A stretch of DNA of 64,000 nucleotides, taken from NCBI RefSeq assembly GCF_003344625.1, contig NZ_QPKJ02000001.1, forward strand, positions 496,001 through 560,000, in the 5' to 3' direction. Below the pieces are notes generated by a model, which saw only the letters and a program-made list of their open reading frames with translations, made no database searches and was not told where the DNA came from. Shown here piece after piece: positions 42,144 through 54,431 of the stretch (position 1 is its first letter; every line of letters begins with the position of its first letter). The stretch comes from Solirubrobacter deserti. Its GTDB lineage: Bacteria > Actinomycetota > Thermoleophilia > Solirubrobacterales > Solirubrobacteraceae. The position numbers and the translations under genes were made by a program.

Positions 42144-43059
42144 ACCATCTGAGGGTACGGCGGCCATCTCCGAGCCCTGGCGCGCGGCGCTGCGCACCTT
42201 CGACGCCGACCTCCAAAGACGCGGGGCGGCCGAACGCACCCGCAAGGCCTACGGGACCGACGCCGCGGAGCTGGCGGCCTGGGCGACGGCGAACGGCCTC
42301 GAACCGACGGAGGTCGACTACAAGGCCCTCAGGCGCTGGGCCGCCCGCCTGTCCCAGAAGGGCGCGGCCCCCCGCACGATGGCGCGCAAGCTCGCGTCCA
42401 CGCGCAGTCTCTTCCGCTCCCTGCTCGAGCACGGCGAGATCACGGCCAACCCGGCGGACCTGCTGCCCGCGCCCAAGCTCCCGCACAGCCTCCCGAAGAC
42501 GCTCAAGCCCGAGGACATCGAGCGGCTGCTGGAGAAGATCCCGGCCAGCACGCCGCTCGAGATGCGCGACCGCGCCCTCTTCGAGCTCGCCTACAGCTCC
42601 GGCCTCAGAGCCGAGGAGCTCGTCGATCTCGACACGACTTCGATCGAATTCGACAACGAGCAGGTACGCGTCGAGGGCAAAGGCGCCAAGACGCGCTTCG
42701 TGCCCGTGGGGGAGCCCGCGCTGCGCACCATCACCGCCTACCTCGAGCGCGCGCGGCCCGCGCTGCTCTCAGCGGACCAGGATCCGGCGCTTTTTCTGTC
42801 CAAAAGCGGTCGCAGGCTGTCGACGAGCGATGTTCGGCGCCGACTTCGGGTATGGGCAAAGCATGCCGCGACGCAGACCGGCGTCCACCCGCACGCACTC
42901 AGGCACTCCTTCGCCACCCACCTGTTGGATGGAGGCGCGGATCTCCGCGCGATCCAGGCGATGCTGGGGCACGCGAGTATCTCGACGACCCAGGTCTACA
43001 CTCGGGTAGAGTCAGCGCGGCTGCGGGCGGCGTACGCAAAGAGCCACCCGCGCGCTTAA
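42127..43059 (+). CDS. xerC: Tyrosine recombinase XerC/XerD
   Basis: This is a 310-residue site-specific recombinase that resolves chromosome dimers at dif. An N-terminal SAM-like core-binding domain (TFDADLQRRGAAERTRKAYG) precedes the catalytic domain: Arg161 in SGLRAEEL, the HxxR pair His256/Arg259 in HPHALRHSFATH, LGHASISTTQVYTRV and nucleophile Tyr291. Its place just before a WhiG-type sigma gene is the usual chromosomal setting in actinobacteria and argues against a phage integrase. The choice between XerC and XerD is uncertain. Confidence 0.92.
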   Translation: MKNALTPSEGTAAISEPWRAALRTFDADLQRRGAAERTRKAYGTDAAELAAWATANGLEPTEVDYKALRRWAARLSQKGAAPRTMARKLASTRSLFRSLLEHGEITANPADLLPAPKLPHSLPKTLKPEDIERLLEKIPASTPLEMRDRALFELAYSSGLRAEELVDLDTTSIEFDNEQVRVEGKGAKTRFVPVGEPALRTITAYLERARPALLSADQDPALFLSKSGRRLSTSDVRRRLRVWAKHAATQTGVHPHALRHSFATHLLDGGADLRAIQAMLGHASISTTQVYTRVESARLRAAYAKSHPRA

Positions 43060-43065
43060 GGGAAT

Positions 43066-43071
43066 AAGGGG
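43066..43071 (+). promoter_or_regulatory. Shine-Dalgarno that sets a CTG start
   Basis: AAGGGG lies 5 bases before CTG at 43077 and overlaps an in-frame TAA (43065-43067). Conserved sigma-factor sequence begins soon after the CTG, and there is no ATG, GTG or TTG until 43206. Confidence 0.6.
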
Positions 43072-43076
43072 CCGTT

Positions 43077-43862
43077 CTGGAGACCAACGTCAAAGCGATC
43101 GAGCTGAAGGAGCTATGGACCGTCTACAAGACGGACGGCTCTGACCGCGCACGTGAGCAGCTCGTCGTCGCTTACTCACCACTCGTCAAGTACGTCGCCG
43201 GCCGCATGTCCTCGGGTCTGCCGGCGCACGTCGAAGAAGCCGACCTGATCTCGTACGGCCTCCTGGGCCTGATCAACGCGATCGAGCGCTTCGACCTCTC
43301 GCGCGACATCAAGTTCGAGACGTACGCGATCACGCGGATCAAGGGCGCGATCATCGACGAGCTGCGCGCCCTGGACTGGGTGCCGCGCTCCGTCCGGGCC
43401 CGCGCCCGCGAGATCGAGAAGGTCCACGCCAAGCTCGAGCACCGGCTGCACCGCGCTCCCACCGACGAGGAGATGGCGCGCGAGCTCGGGATCACCAACG
43501 ACGAGTTCCAGGAGTCGCTGGTCAAGATCTCGACCTCGACCGTCGTCGCCCTGGACGAGCTGTGGGCCGTCAGCGACTCCTCCGGCGACTCCGTCTCGCT
43601 GCTGGACACGCTGCAGGACCCGGACGCGCCGGACCCCGAGGCGCTGCTGGCGCAGTCCGAGCTCAAGGATCGGCTGGCGGACGCGATCGCGGCGCTGCCC
43701 GAGCGCGAGAAACTCGTCATCGCCCTCTACTACTACGAGAACCTGACGCTGCGAGAGATCGGCGAGGTTCTCGGCGTCACCGAATCGCGCATCTCGCAGC
43801 TGCACACGAAGGCCGTCCTGCGCCTGAAGTCGCGGCTCCAGACCGAGAACCTACGCGACTAA
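43077..43862 (+). CDS. whiG: RNA polymerase sigma factor of the FliA/WhiG family
   Basis: This is a 261-residue sigma-28-type factor, which in different genera directs flagellar genes (FliA) or sporulation genes (WhiG). ELWTVYKTDGSDRAREQLV and AYSPLVKYVAGRMSSGLP are region 1.2/2.1, ADLISYGLLGLINAIERFD region 2.2-2.3, and TLREIGEVLGVTESRISQLHTKAVLRLKSRL region 4.2. The first 43 residues lie before the first ATG (43206) and are conserved in the family, so the start must be non-ATG; CTG 43077 with AAGGGG upstream is the best candidate. Confidence 0.9.
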   Translation: METNVKAIELKELWTVYKTDGSDRAREQLVVAYSPLVKYVAGRMSSGLPAHVEEADLISYGLLGLINAIERFDLSRDIKFETYAITRIKGAIIDELRALDWVPRSVRARAREIEKVHAKLEHRLHRAPTDEEMARELGITNDEFQESLVKISTSTVVALDELWAVSDSSGDSVSLLDTLQDPDAPDPEALLAQSELKDRLADAIAALPEREKLVIALYYYENLTLREIGEVLGVTESRISQLHTKAVLRLKSRLQTENLRD

Positions 43863-43927
43863 CGTCACAAGCGCGAAACACCCTGTAGCGTTCCTCTCAA
43901 CCTTCCTGGGAGAGAGGAGCGCCAGGC

Positions 43928-45991
43928 ATGCCGCACGCCGCAGACAGGATTCGCAACGTGGCCCTAGTCGGCCACCGAGGGAGCGGGAAGACGTCGTTGC
44001 ACGAAGCCTTGTTGTTCGAGGCCGGAGCGACGACGAGGCTCGGCTCGGTGGCTGACGGCACCACGGTCTCTGACGCCGACGAGGACGAGAAGTCCCGTGG
44101 CATGTCGATCTCCGCGTCGCTCGCCTCGTTCGAGTGGCGCGACGTGAAGGTCAACCTGATCGACACCCCCGGCGAGCCCAGCTTCATCGCCGACGCCCTC
44201 GGCGCCCTGCGCGTATGCGAGTCCGCGATCTTCGTGGTCAACGGCGTGATGGGCGTCGAGGTCTCCACGCGCCGGCTGTGGGAGCGCGCGCAGGAACTGC
44301 ACGTCGCCCGGCTCGTCTACGTGAACATGCTCGACCGCGAGCGGGCGGACTTCTTCCGGACGCTCGACTCGCTCAAGGAGGCGTTCGGTCCGCACGTGGT
44401 CGCGACCGAGATCCCGATCGGCGCCGAGCATGACCTCACGGGCCTCATCGACCTCGTCGACATGAAGGCCTACCGGTACGACGCGGAGGGCAACTGCACG
44501 GAGATCCCGATCCCGGATGATCTGGCCGACCAGGCGCAGGAGTACCGCGAGAAGCTCATGGACGAGGTCGCCGAGAACTCCGAGGCGCTGATGGAGCGCT
44601 ACCTGGAGGGCGACGAGATCTCCCACGACGAGATCGTCCACGCGCTCGAGGAGGGCACGGACACCGGCCACATCTTCCCGGTCACGTGCGGCGTGGCGAC
44701 CACGCGGCTGGGCGTGAACCGGCTGCTGGACGCGATCATGGACGACCTCCCGAGCCCCGCCCAGCACGAGCGGATCACGGTCGAGGAGGGCTTCGAGCTC
44801 GAGCCCGACCCCGAGGGCGAGATGTTCGCCTACGTGTTCAAGACGCGCGCCGACCCGTTCGCGGGCCGCATCAACCTCTTCCGCGTCTATCAGGGCACGA
44901 TGACGCACGACACGCAGGTGATGAACACCCGCACCCATCACAAGGAGCGTGTCGGCCAGCTGCTCGTCCCGCGCGGGAAGGACGTCAGCCACGCGGACGA
45001 GTTCGGGCCGGGCGACATCGGCGCGGTGGCCAAGCTCAAGGAGACGCACGCGGGCGACTGGCTCGCCGCGCGCGACCAGCCGATCCACATGCCGCGCATC
45101 AAGCTGCCCGCGCCGGTCATGGCCTTTGCCATGGAGCCCAAGAACAAGGGCGACGAGGACAAGGTCTACACCGCCCTGCGGCGCCTGCAGGAGGAGGACC
45201 CGACGATCGACCTGCACCGCGACGAGCAGACGGGCGAGCAGATCGTCGCCGGCCTGTCGCAGATCCACGTCGAGGTGATCATCGACCGGATGAAGTCGCG
45301 CTTCGGCGCCGAGGTCACGCTCAAGCCACCGCGCGTGCCCTACCAGGAGACGATCCGCGGCACCGCCAAGGCGCACGGGCGCCACAAGAAGCAGACGGGC
45401 GGCCGCGGCCAGTTCGGGGACTGCCACATCACCGTCGAACCGTGCCCCGACGCCGACTTCGAGTTCGTCAACGCGATCAAGGGCGGCGTGATCCCACAGG
45501 GCTTCATCCCGGCGGTCGAGAAGGGCGTGCTCGAGGCGATGCGCAGCGGCGCCGTGGCCGGCTACCCGGTCAAGGGCGTGCGGGTCACGCTGTTCGACGG
45601 CTCCTATCACACGGTGGACTCGTCGGAGATGGCGTTCAAGATGGCCGGCAGCATCGCCATGAAGGAGGCGATGTCGCAGTGCACGCCCGTGCTGCTGGAG
45701 CCGATCATGCTCGCCACCTGCTCCGTTCCGGACGAGTCGGTCGGTGACGTGATGGGCGATCTGAGCTCCCGTCGCGGGCGCCCGCTGGGCACCGAGGCCG
45801 TGGGCGGCATGACCGAGGTCAAGGCCGAGGTGCCGATGAGCGAGATGCTCTCCTACGCGCCCGACCTGCGCGCGATCACCGGCGGCCAGGGCGAGTACAC
45901 GCTCGAGTTCTTGCGCTACGAGGAGATTCCCGCGCACCTCGCGCAGAAGGTCGCCGACAAGGCGCGCGAGGAAGCCGAAGCAGTGGCTTAG
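43928..45991 (+). CDS. Elongation factor G-like protein (EF-G2)
   Basis: This is a 687-residue translational GTPase paralogue. G1 GHRGSGKT at 15-22; G3 reads DTPGEPSF (from Asp79) instead of DTPGHVDF; G4 reads NMLD (133-136) instead of NKMD. Domains II-V are present (for example GGRGQFGDCHITVEP and GGQGEYTLEFLRYEEIP). The loss of His in G3 and Lys in G4 matches EF-G2 of other actinobacteria rather than the main elongation factor. A TAGCGT box (43886-43891) and a strong GAGAGGAG Shine-Dalgarno precede ATG 43928. Confidence 0.9.
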   Translation: MPHAADRIRNVALVGHRGSGKTSLHEALLFEAGATTRLGSVADGTTVSDADEDEKSRGMSISASLASFEWRDVKVNLIDTPGEPSFIADALGALRVCESAIFVVNGVMGVEVSTRRLWERAQELHVARLVYVNMLDRERADFFRTLDSLKEAFGPHVVATEIPIGAEHDLTGLIDLVDMKAYRYDAEGNCTEIPIPDDLADQAQEYREKLMDEVAENSEALMERYLEGDEISHDEIVHALEEGTDTGHIFPVTCGVATTRLGVNRLLDAIMDDLPSPAQHERITVEEGFELEPDPEGEMFAYVFKTRADPFAGRINLFRVYQGTMTHDTQVMNTRTHHKERVGQLLVPRGKDVSHADEFGPGDIGAVAKLKETHAGDWLAARDQPIHMPRIKLPAPVMAFAMEPKNKGDEDKVYTALRRLQEEDPTIDLHRDEQTGEQIVAGLSQIHVEVIIDRMKSRFGAEVTLKPPRVPYQETIRGTAKAHGRHKKQTGGRGQFGDCHITVEPCPDADFEFVNAIKGGVIPQGFIPAVEKGVLEAMRSGAVAGYPVKGVRVTLFDGSYHTVDSSEMAFKMAGSIAMKEAMSQCTPVLLEPIMLATCSVPDESVGDVMGDLSSRRGRPLGTEAVGGMTEVKAEVPMSEMLSYAPDLRAITGGQGEYTLEFLRYEEIPAHLAQKVADKAREEAEAVA

Positions 45992-46012
45992 CGAGGCCAC
46001 GAGCGGTGTGAG

Positions 46013-46047
46013 AACCATGTGCGCGGACGAAGTCCGCGGGCGTGGTT
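46013..46047 (+). terminator. Hairpin terminator after EF-G2
   Basis: CGCGGAC-GAA-GTCCGCG is a perfect 7-bp stem with a 3-base loop; beyond 4-base internal loops an AACCA/TGGTT pair adds 5 bp. It starts about 20 bases after the stop codon. No T-run follows. Confidence 0.55.
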
Positions 46048-46096
46048 CGAGCGTTGCGGAGGGGTGGGGCGCCGTTGCTAGCCTCACCCCTCCGGC

Positions 46097-46828
46097 ATGG
46101 CGCGTACCAGGGACATTCGCACGAACCAGCTCGACGTCGCCTGCGACATCTGCGGGCGCACGCTGCTGCGTGGCGAGCACCCCGAGCACTACCTCGCCGG
46201 CGGTGAGCGCAAGACGGTCTGCGACCTCTGCATCACGCGCGCGCAGCACGAAGGCTGGATTCGCGAGTCGGGCGCCGACGACCTCGAGCTGCGCCATCCG
46301 CGCCACGAGGGGCGCGGCTTCATCGAGCGCTTCCGCGGACGGCGCGACCGCGCCGCCGCGCGCCAGGAGGTCGCCGAGGAGTCGGCGGTCGTCTACGAGG
46401 CACCGCCCGAGCCGGCCCCACGCCGTGAGCGCGAGCGCGAGCCCGCGCCGCGCCCCGAGCCCGTCCAGGCACCGCGCTCGGCCTCGCGTCACATCCGCGC
46501 CGTCCCGACCAACGCCGAGCTCAAGATGCAGCGCGCGCTCGACGTCTTCAACGCGTCCGACCACACGCGCACCGTCGGCGGCGTCGCCCGCTCGCTCGGC
46601 GCCCCCGCGGTCTGCGTGCGTCCGCGGCCGGACCGTCCCGCGGTGGTCTCGATCACCGTCATGTGGGAGCTCTCGTGGTACCGCTTCGAGGTCGACCTGT
46701 CCGACGAGGCGGGCGGCGTCCGGCGCGACGCGCAGGGCGACGAGCTGTCCGAGCTGATCCCCGAGGAGCAGGTGCCGAACGCTGCGGCCGATGAGCGAGG
46801 CGCATTGCACCTCCAAATCAACACATGA
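46097..46828 (+). CDS. Zinc-ribbon hypothetical protein
   Basis: This is a 243-residue protein. The N-terminus carries two CxxC pairs (CDICGR and CDLCIT, about 23 residues apart) that would bind zinc. A disordered Pro/Arg/Glu linker (about 95-135) leads to a C-terminal domain of about 100 residues (MQRALDVFNASDHTRTVGGVARSLGAPAV; SITVMWELSWYRFEVDLSD). Family not recognised; the C-terminal part looks conserved by composition. A TAGCCT box lies 12 bases before ATG 46097. Confidence 0.68.
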   Translation: MARTRDIRTNQLDVACDICGRTLLRGEHPEHYLAGGERKTVCDLCITRAQHEGWIRESGADDLELRHPRHEGRGFIERFRGRRDRAAARQEVAEESAVVYEAPPEPAPRREREREPAPRPEPVQAPRSASRHIRAVPTNAELKMQRALDVFNASDHTRTVGGVARSLGAPAVCVRPRPDRPAVVSITVMWELSWYRFEVDLSDEAGGVRRDAQGDELSELIPEEQVPNAAADERGALHLQINT

Positions 46829-46868
46829 CCGATCACTTTCCGCACCTCGACGGGCTAGGATCGGCGCC

Positions 46869-47084
46869 GTGATCTACTGCGTCGTACCCGAGCCACTTGC
46901 CGACGAGCTGTACCCGAAGCTCGCGGGCTACTACGAAGACGATCCCAACGTGACGGTCATCGTCGACCGCCGCAAGAAGGAACGCCGCTTGCCCGGTTCC
47001 ACGGGCGGCGGTCAGCGCGAGGTCCGTGATCGCCGTCGTGCGCGCATCACCGGAGACTTCGCGCCCCTTACTGCGGGCGACTAG
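46869..47084 (+). CDS. Small conserved basic/acidic protein
   Basis: This is a 71-residue protein starting MIYCVVPEPLADELYPKLAG, then DPNVTVIVDRRKKERR and a basic end. Similar short proteins of this shape occur widely in actinobacteria and have no known function. GTG 46869 follows a TAGGAT box by 7 bases; longer frames upstream belong to another frame of the preceding gene. Convergent with the response-regulator gene, 5 bp apart. Confidence 0.65.
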   Translation: MIYCVVPEPLADELYPKLAGYYEDDPNVTVIVDRRKKERRLPGSTGGGQREVRDRRRARITGDFAPLTAGD

Positions 47085-47089
47085 ACTAG

Positions 47090-48286
47090 TCACCACCGGG
47101 CCGAGCTTCGAATCACACGGAGAATCTCGTCGTCAGACGAGCCCTTCGTGATGAAACCGACGGCGCCCGCGCGCATCATGTCGTACTGAGAGCCCTGCGA
47201 GTCGTCGGCGCTGATCGCGACGATCTTCACGTCGGGGAGCCCTTCGCGAATCTCCACGGCGGCGCGCGCGCCGCCCCCGCCGGGCATGTTGACGTCGAGC
47301 AGGACCACGTCCGGCCGCCGGCGCAGCGCGAGGTCCACCGCGCCCTTGGCGTCCTCGGCCTCGCCGACGACGTCGAACCCCGGCTCGCGCTTGAGGATCG
47401 CGCCCAGCATCAGGCGCGACACGGGGTCATCGTCGGCCAGCACGAGCCGGATTCCCTCTCCGGCGGCGCCGCCCTGCCCGACGATCGAGCCCGACTGGGT
47501 CGCCCGCGCGAGCGCCTCCTCGGCCGCCGCGAGCAGCGCGCGCGGCTCCGGCTCCGAGCCCGTCGTGACGATCCCGACGCTCACCGTCGCCTCCGCGGCC
47601 GCCGCCCGCTCGGCGGCCGCGCGCAGCCGGTTCGCGGCGACGTTCGCGGTCTCCAGCCCCTGCTCGGGCAGCAGCGCCACGAACTGCGCCGGCCCGTAGC
47701 GGTAGAGCGCATCGCCGGAGCGGATCTCCTGAGCGAGCGCCGCGCCGGCGCGCTGGACCGCCTCGTCTGCGCCTCGCACGCCGATCATGGCCACGCAGTA
47801 CGCGTGTCCGTAGCGCGTGACCCGCGCGCACACCGCCGCGAGATCCTCATCCAACCGCTGGCGGGAGCCCGCCCCGGTGGCCGGGTCCTGGCGCAGGTCG
47901 CTCGTCATGCGCCGGTGCATGGTCACCAGCCGCTCGGCCGCGATCAGCCCGCGTTCGAGCTCGGCGGGGTCGGCCGGCTTGGCCAGCACGTCGTCCGCGC
48001 CGGCACGCACCGCGTCGCGTGAGGCCTCGGCGTCGACCCGCGCGCTCAGGATCATGATGTACGTGTAGCCGCCGCCCTCGAGCGAGCGGATGCGCCGCGT
48101 CAGCTCGGTCCCGTCCAGACCGGGCATCGCCCAGTCGGTGATCACGACCTCGGCGCGGTCAGCTTCGTAACGCCGCCAGCCGTCGTTGCCGTCCTCGGCC
48201 TCGACCACCTCGTGCCCGAGGCGGCGGATGGTCGACGCGACCATCAGGCGCGTGCCCGGCTCGTCATCGACGATCAGAATTTTCAT
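47090..48286 (-). CDS. Response regulator REC - degenerate GGDEF - REC
   Basis: This is a 398-residue protein. The first receiver (1-120) has DDE and VVITDWAMPGLDG. A middle domain (about 130-270) keeps a GGDEF-like fold, but the active site reads RYGPAQF, so no diguanylate cyclase activity is expected. The second receiver (about 278-398) has LADDDPVSRLML and LLDVNMPGGGG. There is no DNA-binding domain. A GAAGG Shine-Dalgarno precedes ATG 48286. It is divergent from the hybrid kinase by 54 bp and probably receives signals from it. Confidence 0.87.
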   Translation of the reverse strand: MKILIVDDEPGTRLMVASTIRRLGHEVVEAEDGNDGWRRYEADRAEVVITDWAMPGLDGTELTRRIRSLEGGGYTYIMILSARVDAEASRDAVRAGADDVLAKPADPAELERGLIAAERLVTMHRRMTSDLRQDPATGAGSRQRLDEDLAAVCARVTRYGHAYCVAMIGVRGADEAVQRAGAALAQEIRSGDALYRYGPAQFVALLPEQGLETANVAANRLRAAAERAAAAEATVSVGIVTTGSEPEPRALLAAAEEALARATQSGSIVGQGGAAGEGIRLVLADDDPVSRLMLGAILKREPGFDVVGEAEDAKGAVDLALRRRPDVVLLDVNMPGGGGARAAVEIREGLPDVKIVAISADDSQGSQYDMMRAGAVGFITKGSSDDEILRVIRSSARW

Positions 48287-48340
48287 TGACCTTCACGCCG
48301 ACTACGGCTTCGGCGCCTTTTAGCCGATGGATGGTATGAG

Positions 48341-51399
<3,059 letters not shown>

Positions 51400-51403
<4 letters not shown>

Positions 51404-54066
51404 TCGTGACGCTGGCGGCCGTGCTCGCCGCGCTCTGCGCCGGCGTGGTCGCGTGGCGCGCCGCCCGTGCGCGTGACCGTGCGCTCGCCGCCGAGCGGCG
51501 CATGCGCCGGCTCGCCGTCCACGACCAGCACGTCGCGATCGCGCTCCTCGACCGCGACCTGCGCGTGGTGGAGCTCGAGGGCGAGGCGCTGGAGTGCTCG
51601 GGCTGGGCGCGCGACGAGTTCCTCGGGAACGTGCTCCCGCAGGCGCTCGACACCGAGCGGGGCAAGCCGCTGATCGCGCTGGTCGAGAAGGCGCTCGCCG
51701 GCCGTCCGGGCACGTTCGAGACCGAGAGCTCGCGGCGCGAGGGCGCGTGGTTCCGCATGGACGTGCTGCCGTTCGCCGAGGGTCGTGAGATCACGCACGT
51801 GGCGGTGCTCATGCGCGACATCGGCTCCGAGCGCGCGCTGCGCCGGTCGCTGGAGAAGCAGCAGATCTTCCTGCAGGCGGTGCTCAACGAGCTCGGCGAC
51901 CGCGTGCGCGTGGCCGACGCCGACGGGCGCCTGCACGCCTTCGACGGCTCGACCGTCGACGACGACCTGCACCCGCTGGAATGGGCCGAGCACTTCGGCC
52001 TGCATCACCTTGACGGCCGGCCGTTCGGTCCGCACGAGACGCCGCTGCTGCGCGCGCTGCGCGGCGAGCCGGTGGAGCCGGTCGAGGTGCTGGTGGACAC
52101 GGACGCCGGCCGCCGCACGCTGCTCGCGTCCGGTGGACCGGTCACCGGTCCCGACGGCGCGCGCCTCGGCGCGGTGATCGTCAACGCCGACCTGACCGAC
52201 TTCCGTGACGCCGAGGGCCGGCTGCGCCGCAGCGAGGAGCGCCACCGGCGCGTGGTCGAGAGCGTGTCCGACTGCGTGTTCGAGACCGACGCGTCCGGGC
52301 GCTGGACGCACCTGACCGAGGCGTGGACGGCCGCGACCGGCTTCGACGTCGACGCGTGCCTGGACCGCCCGGTGTGGGACTTCGTGCACCCGGACGACCG
52401 GGCCGAGCACGCGCGCGCGTTCGCGCCGATGATGGGCGGCGAGCGCGTCGCGCTGCGCCACTCGCACCGCTACCTGACGGCCGCGGGCGCCGAGCGCTGG
52501 GGCGAGGTCCAGGTGCGCGCGATCAGCGGCTGGGACGGGCTCCCGACGGGGTTCGTCGGCGTCATGCGCGACGTGACCGACGAGCGCCGTGCGGCGCAGC
52601 ACGTCGCCGCCGAGCAGGGCGTCATGCGTGCGCTGACGACGATGCAGTCGCTCGAGGACGCAGGTCCGGTCCTGCTGGACGTCCTCGGCCGCGAGCTCGG
52701 CTGGGATGGCGCCGAGCTGTGGCGCATGGGCGATGACGAGCGCCTGCACCGGAGCGCGGCGTGGACCGCCGACGCGGGCGGGCTCGAGCGCTTCATCCGC
52801 GCGGGCGACTGGCTGTCCTACGAGGTCGGCGACGGACTCCCGGGCATGTCGTGGATGTCGCGTGTGCCGCTCTGGCGGGCCGACATCGCGGTGGACGGCG
52901 GGCTCGTCCGGCGCGAGGAGGCGCTCGCGGAGGGCGTGCGCTCGACCGTCGCGCTGCCGCTGCGCGCGAACGGCGCGCCGGAGGGCGTGATCGTGCTCGT
53001 GTCGTGCACGCCGCGCGAGCCCGAGCACGGCCTCACGCGCCTGCTGGAGGCGATCGGCGGGCAGGTCTCGCAGTTCCTGCAGCGCCGTGAGGCCGAGGCG
53101 CGCGTGCTCGCGCAGGCGGCCGACCTGCGAACGCTGTCGAACGTCGCGCACGAGCTGGCGGTCGAGAACGACCTGTTCGCGGCCCGCAACACGCTCTGCC
53201 GCGCGGTGCGGGACGTGACCGGGTCCGTGTCCGTCGCGCTGCTCGAGCCGTCGGGCAGGGACGCGCTGACGGTGTCGGCGGCGGTCGGCGCGGCCGTGCT
53301 GCGGATGTCGGTCGCGATCGACGCGCGCGCAGTCACGAGCGAGGCCTACCTGACGGGCGAGCTGATCCACGTCGCCGACGTGCTCAGCGACGCGCGCGCG
53401 TCGAGCTGCCAGGCCGTCGCGGGCGCCGCTTCCGCCGCGTGGGTGCCGGTCGTGCGCGACGGGCGCGCCGTCGGCGTGCTGGCCGTCGGCTGGGCGTCGC
53501 ACCGTGCGTCCCTGTCCGACCGCGACGCCGAGCTGCTGCGCCTGCTCGCCGCCGAGGCCGCGATCACCATCCACCGCACCGACCTGCTCGCCCGCCTGCA
53601 GTCCACGGCGCGCACGGACCCCTTGACAGGGCTCCCGAACCGCCGCGTGTGGGACGAGGACCTGGACCGCGAGCTCGCCCGCGCCCGCCGCCACGGCGGC
53701 TCCCTGTGCCTCGCGATGCTCGACCTCGACAAGTTCAAGACCTACAACGACACGTTCGGCCACCAGGCGGGCGACGAGCTGCTGGAGGCCGCCGCGTGCG
53801 CGTGGCGTCCCGAGTTGCGGACGACCGACACGCTGGCGCGCTACGGCGGCGAGGAGTTCGCGGTGCTGCTTCCGCACTCGGACATCGAGGGCGCGCGGGG
53901 GGTCGTCGAGCGGCTGCTGGCGGTCGTCCCGTTCGACCAGACGGCGTCTGCGGGCATCGCGCTGTGGGACGGCACCGAGACCGCCGAGGAGTTGCTCGCG
54001 CGGGCCGACGCCGCCCTGTACGACGCCAAGCACGCGGGCCGCGCCCGCGCGCTAATCGCCGCGTAG
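51400..54066 (+). CDS. PAS/GAF diguanylate cyclase
   Basis: This is an 888-residue protein with one N-terminal hydrophobic helix (2-18). At least three PAS-like modules (about 40-370; FRDAEGRLRRSEERHRRVVES marks a PAS boundary) and two GAF-like modules (about 410-560 and 570-720) precede a GGDEF domain with active site GGEEF (816-820). The inhibitory I-site RxxD is intact (RTTD, 807-810), five residues upstream. It should make cyclic di-GMP from two GTP under product feedback. GTG start within the kinase stop codon. Confidence 0.93.
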
Positions 54067-54405
54067 CGCCTTCGCGATCTCCGCGGGTGGCGTGCCCTTG
54101 ATCACGTAGCCGTCCGCGCCGGCGTCGCGCATCTCGTCGCGGGCGGGGCCGTCTTCATGCGCGGACAGGGCGAGGACGCGCGTGGCGGGCCGGCTTGCCT
54201 TGATCTCGCGCGCCGCGTGCTGCCCGCCGCCGCCCGGCATCTCCACGTCGAGCAGGACGACGTCGGGCGTGTGCGCCGTCGCGAGGCGGATGGCCTCCGT
54301 CGCGTCCTCGGCGGCGCCGACCAGGTCGAGCTGCGGGTCCGCGTCGATCACGGCGGAGAGCAGCATCCGCATCACGGGGTCGTCGTCGGCGATCAGCACA
54401 CGCAT
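54052..54405 (-). CDS. Stand-alone receiver-domain protein
   Basis: This is a 117-residue single REC domain. MRVLIADDDPVMRMLLSAV supplies the acidic pocket, LLDVEMPGGGG the phospho-Asp and KGTPPAEI the conserved Lys. It closely resembles the second receiver of the 47090-48286 protein (shared DVxMPGGGG). Without an output domain it may shuttle phosphate or bind a partner. Its 3' end overlaps the convergent cyclase gene by 15 bp. Confidence 0.88.
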   Translation of the reverse strand: MRVLIADDDPVMRMLLSAVIDADPQLDLVGAAEDATEAIRLATAHTPDVVLLDVEMPGGGGQHAAREIKASRPATRVLALSAHEDGPARDEMRDAGADGYVIKGTPPAEIAKALRGD

Positions 54406-54431
54406 GCGCCAGGGACGATAACGGCGTGCGC

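Noticed and set aside
42127..43059. Tyrosine recombinase as a sign of a prophage or integrative element
   Set aside because: It is directly followed by the WhiG/FliA sigma gene, the normal chromosomal xerC context; no att repeats or phage genes are present.
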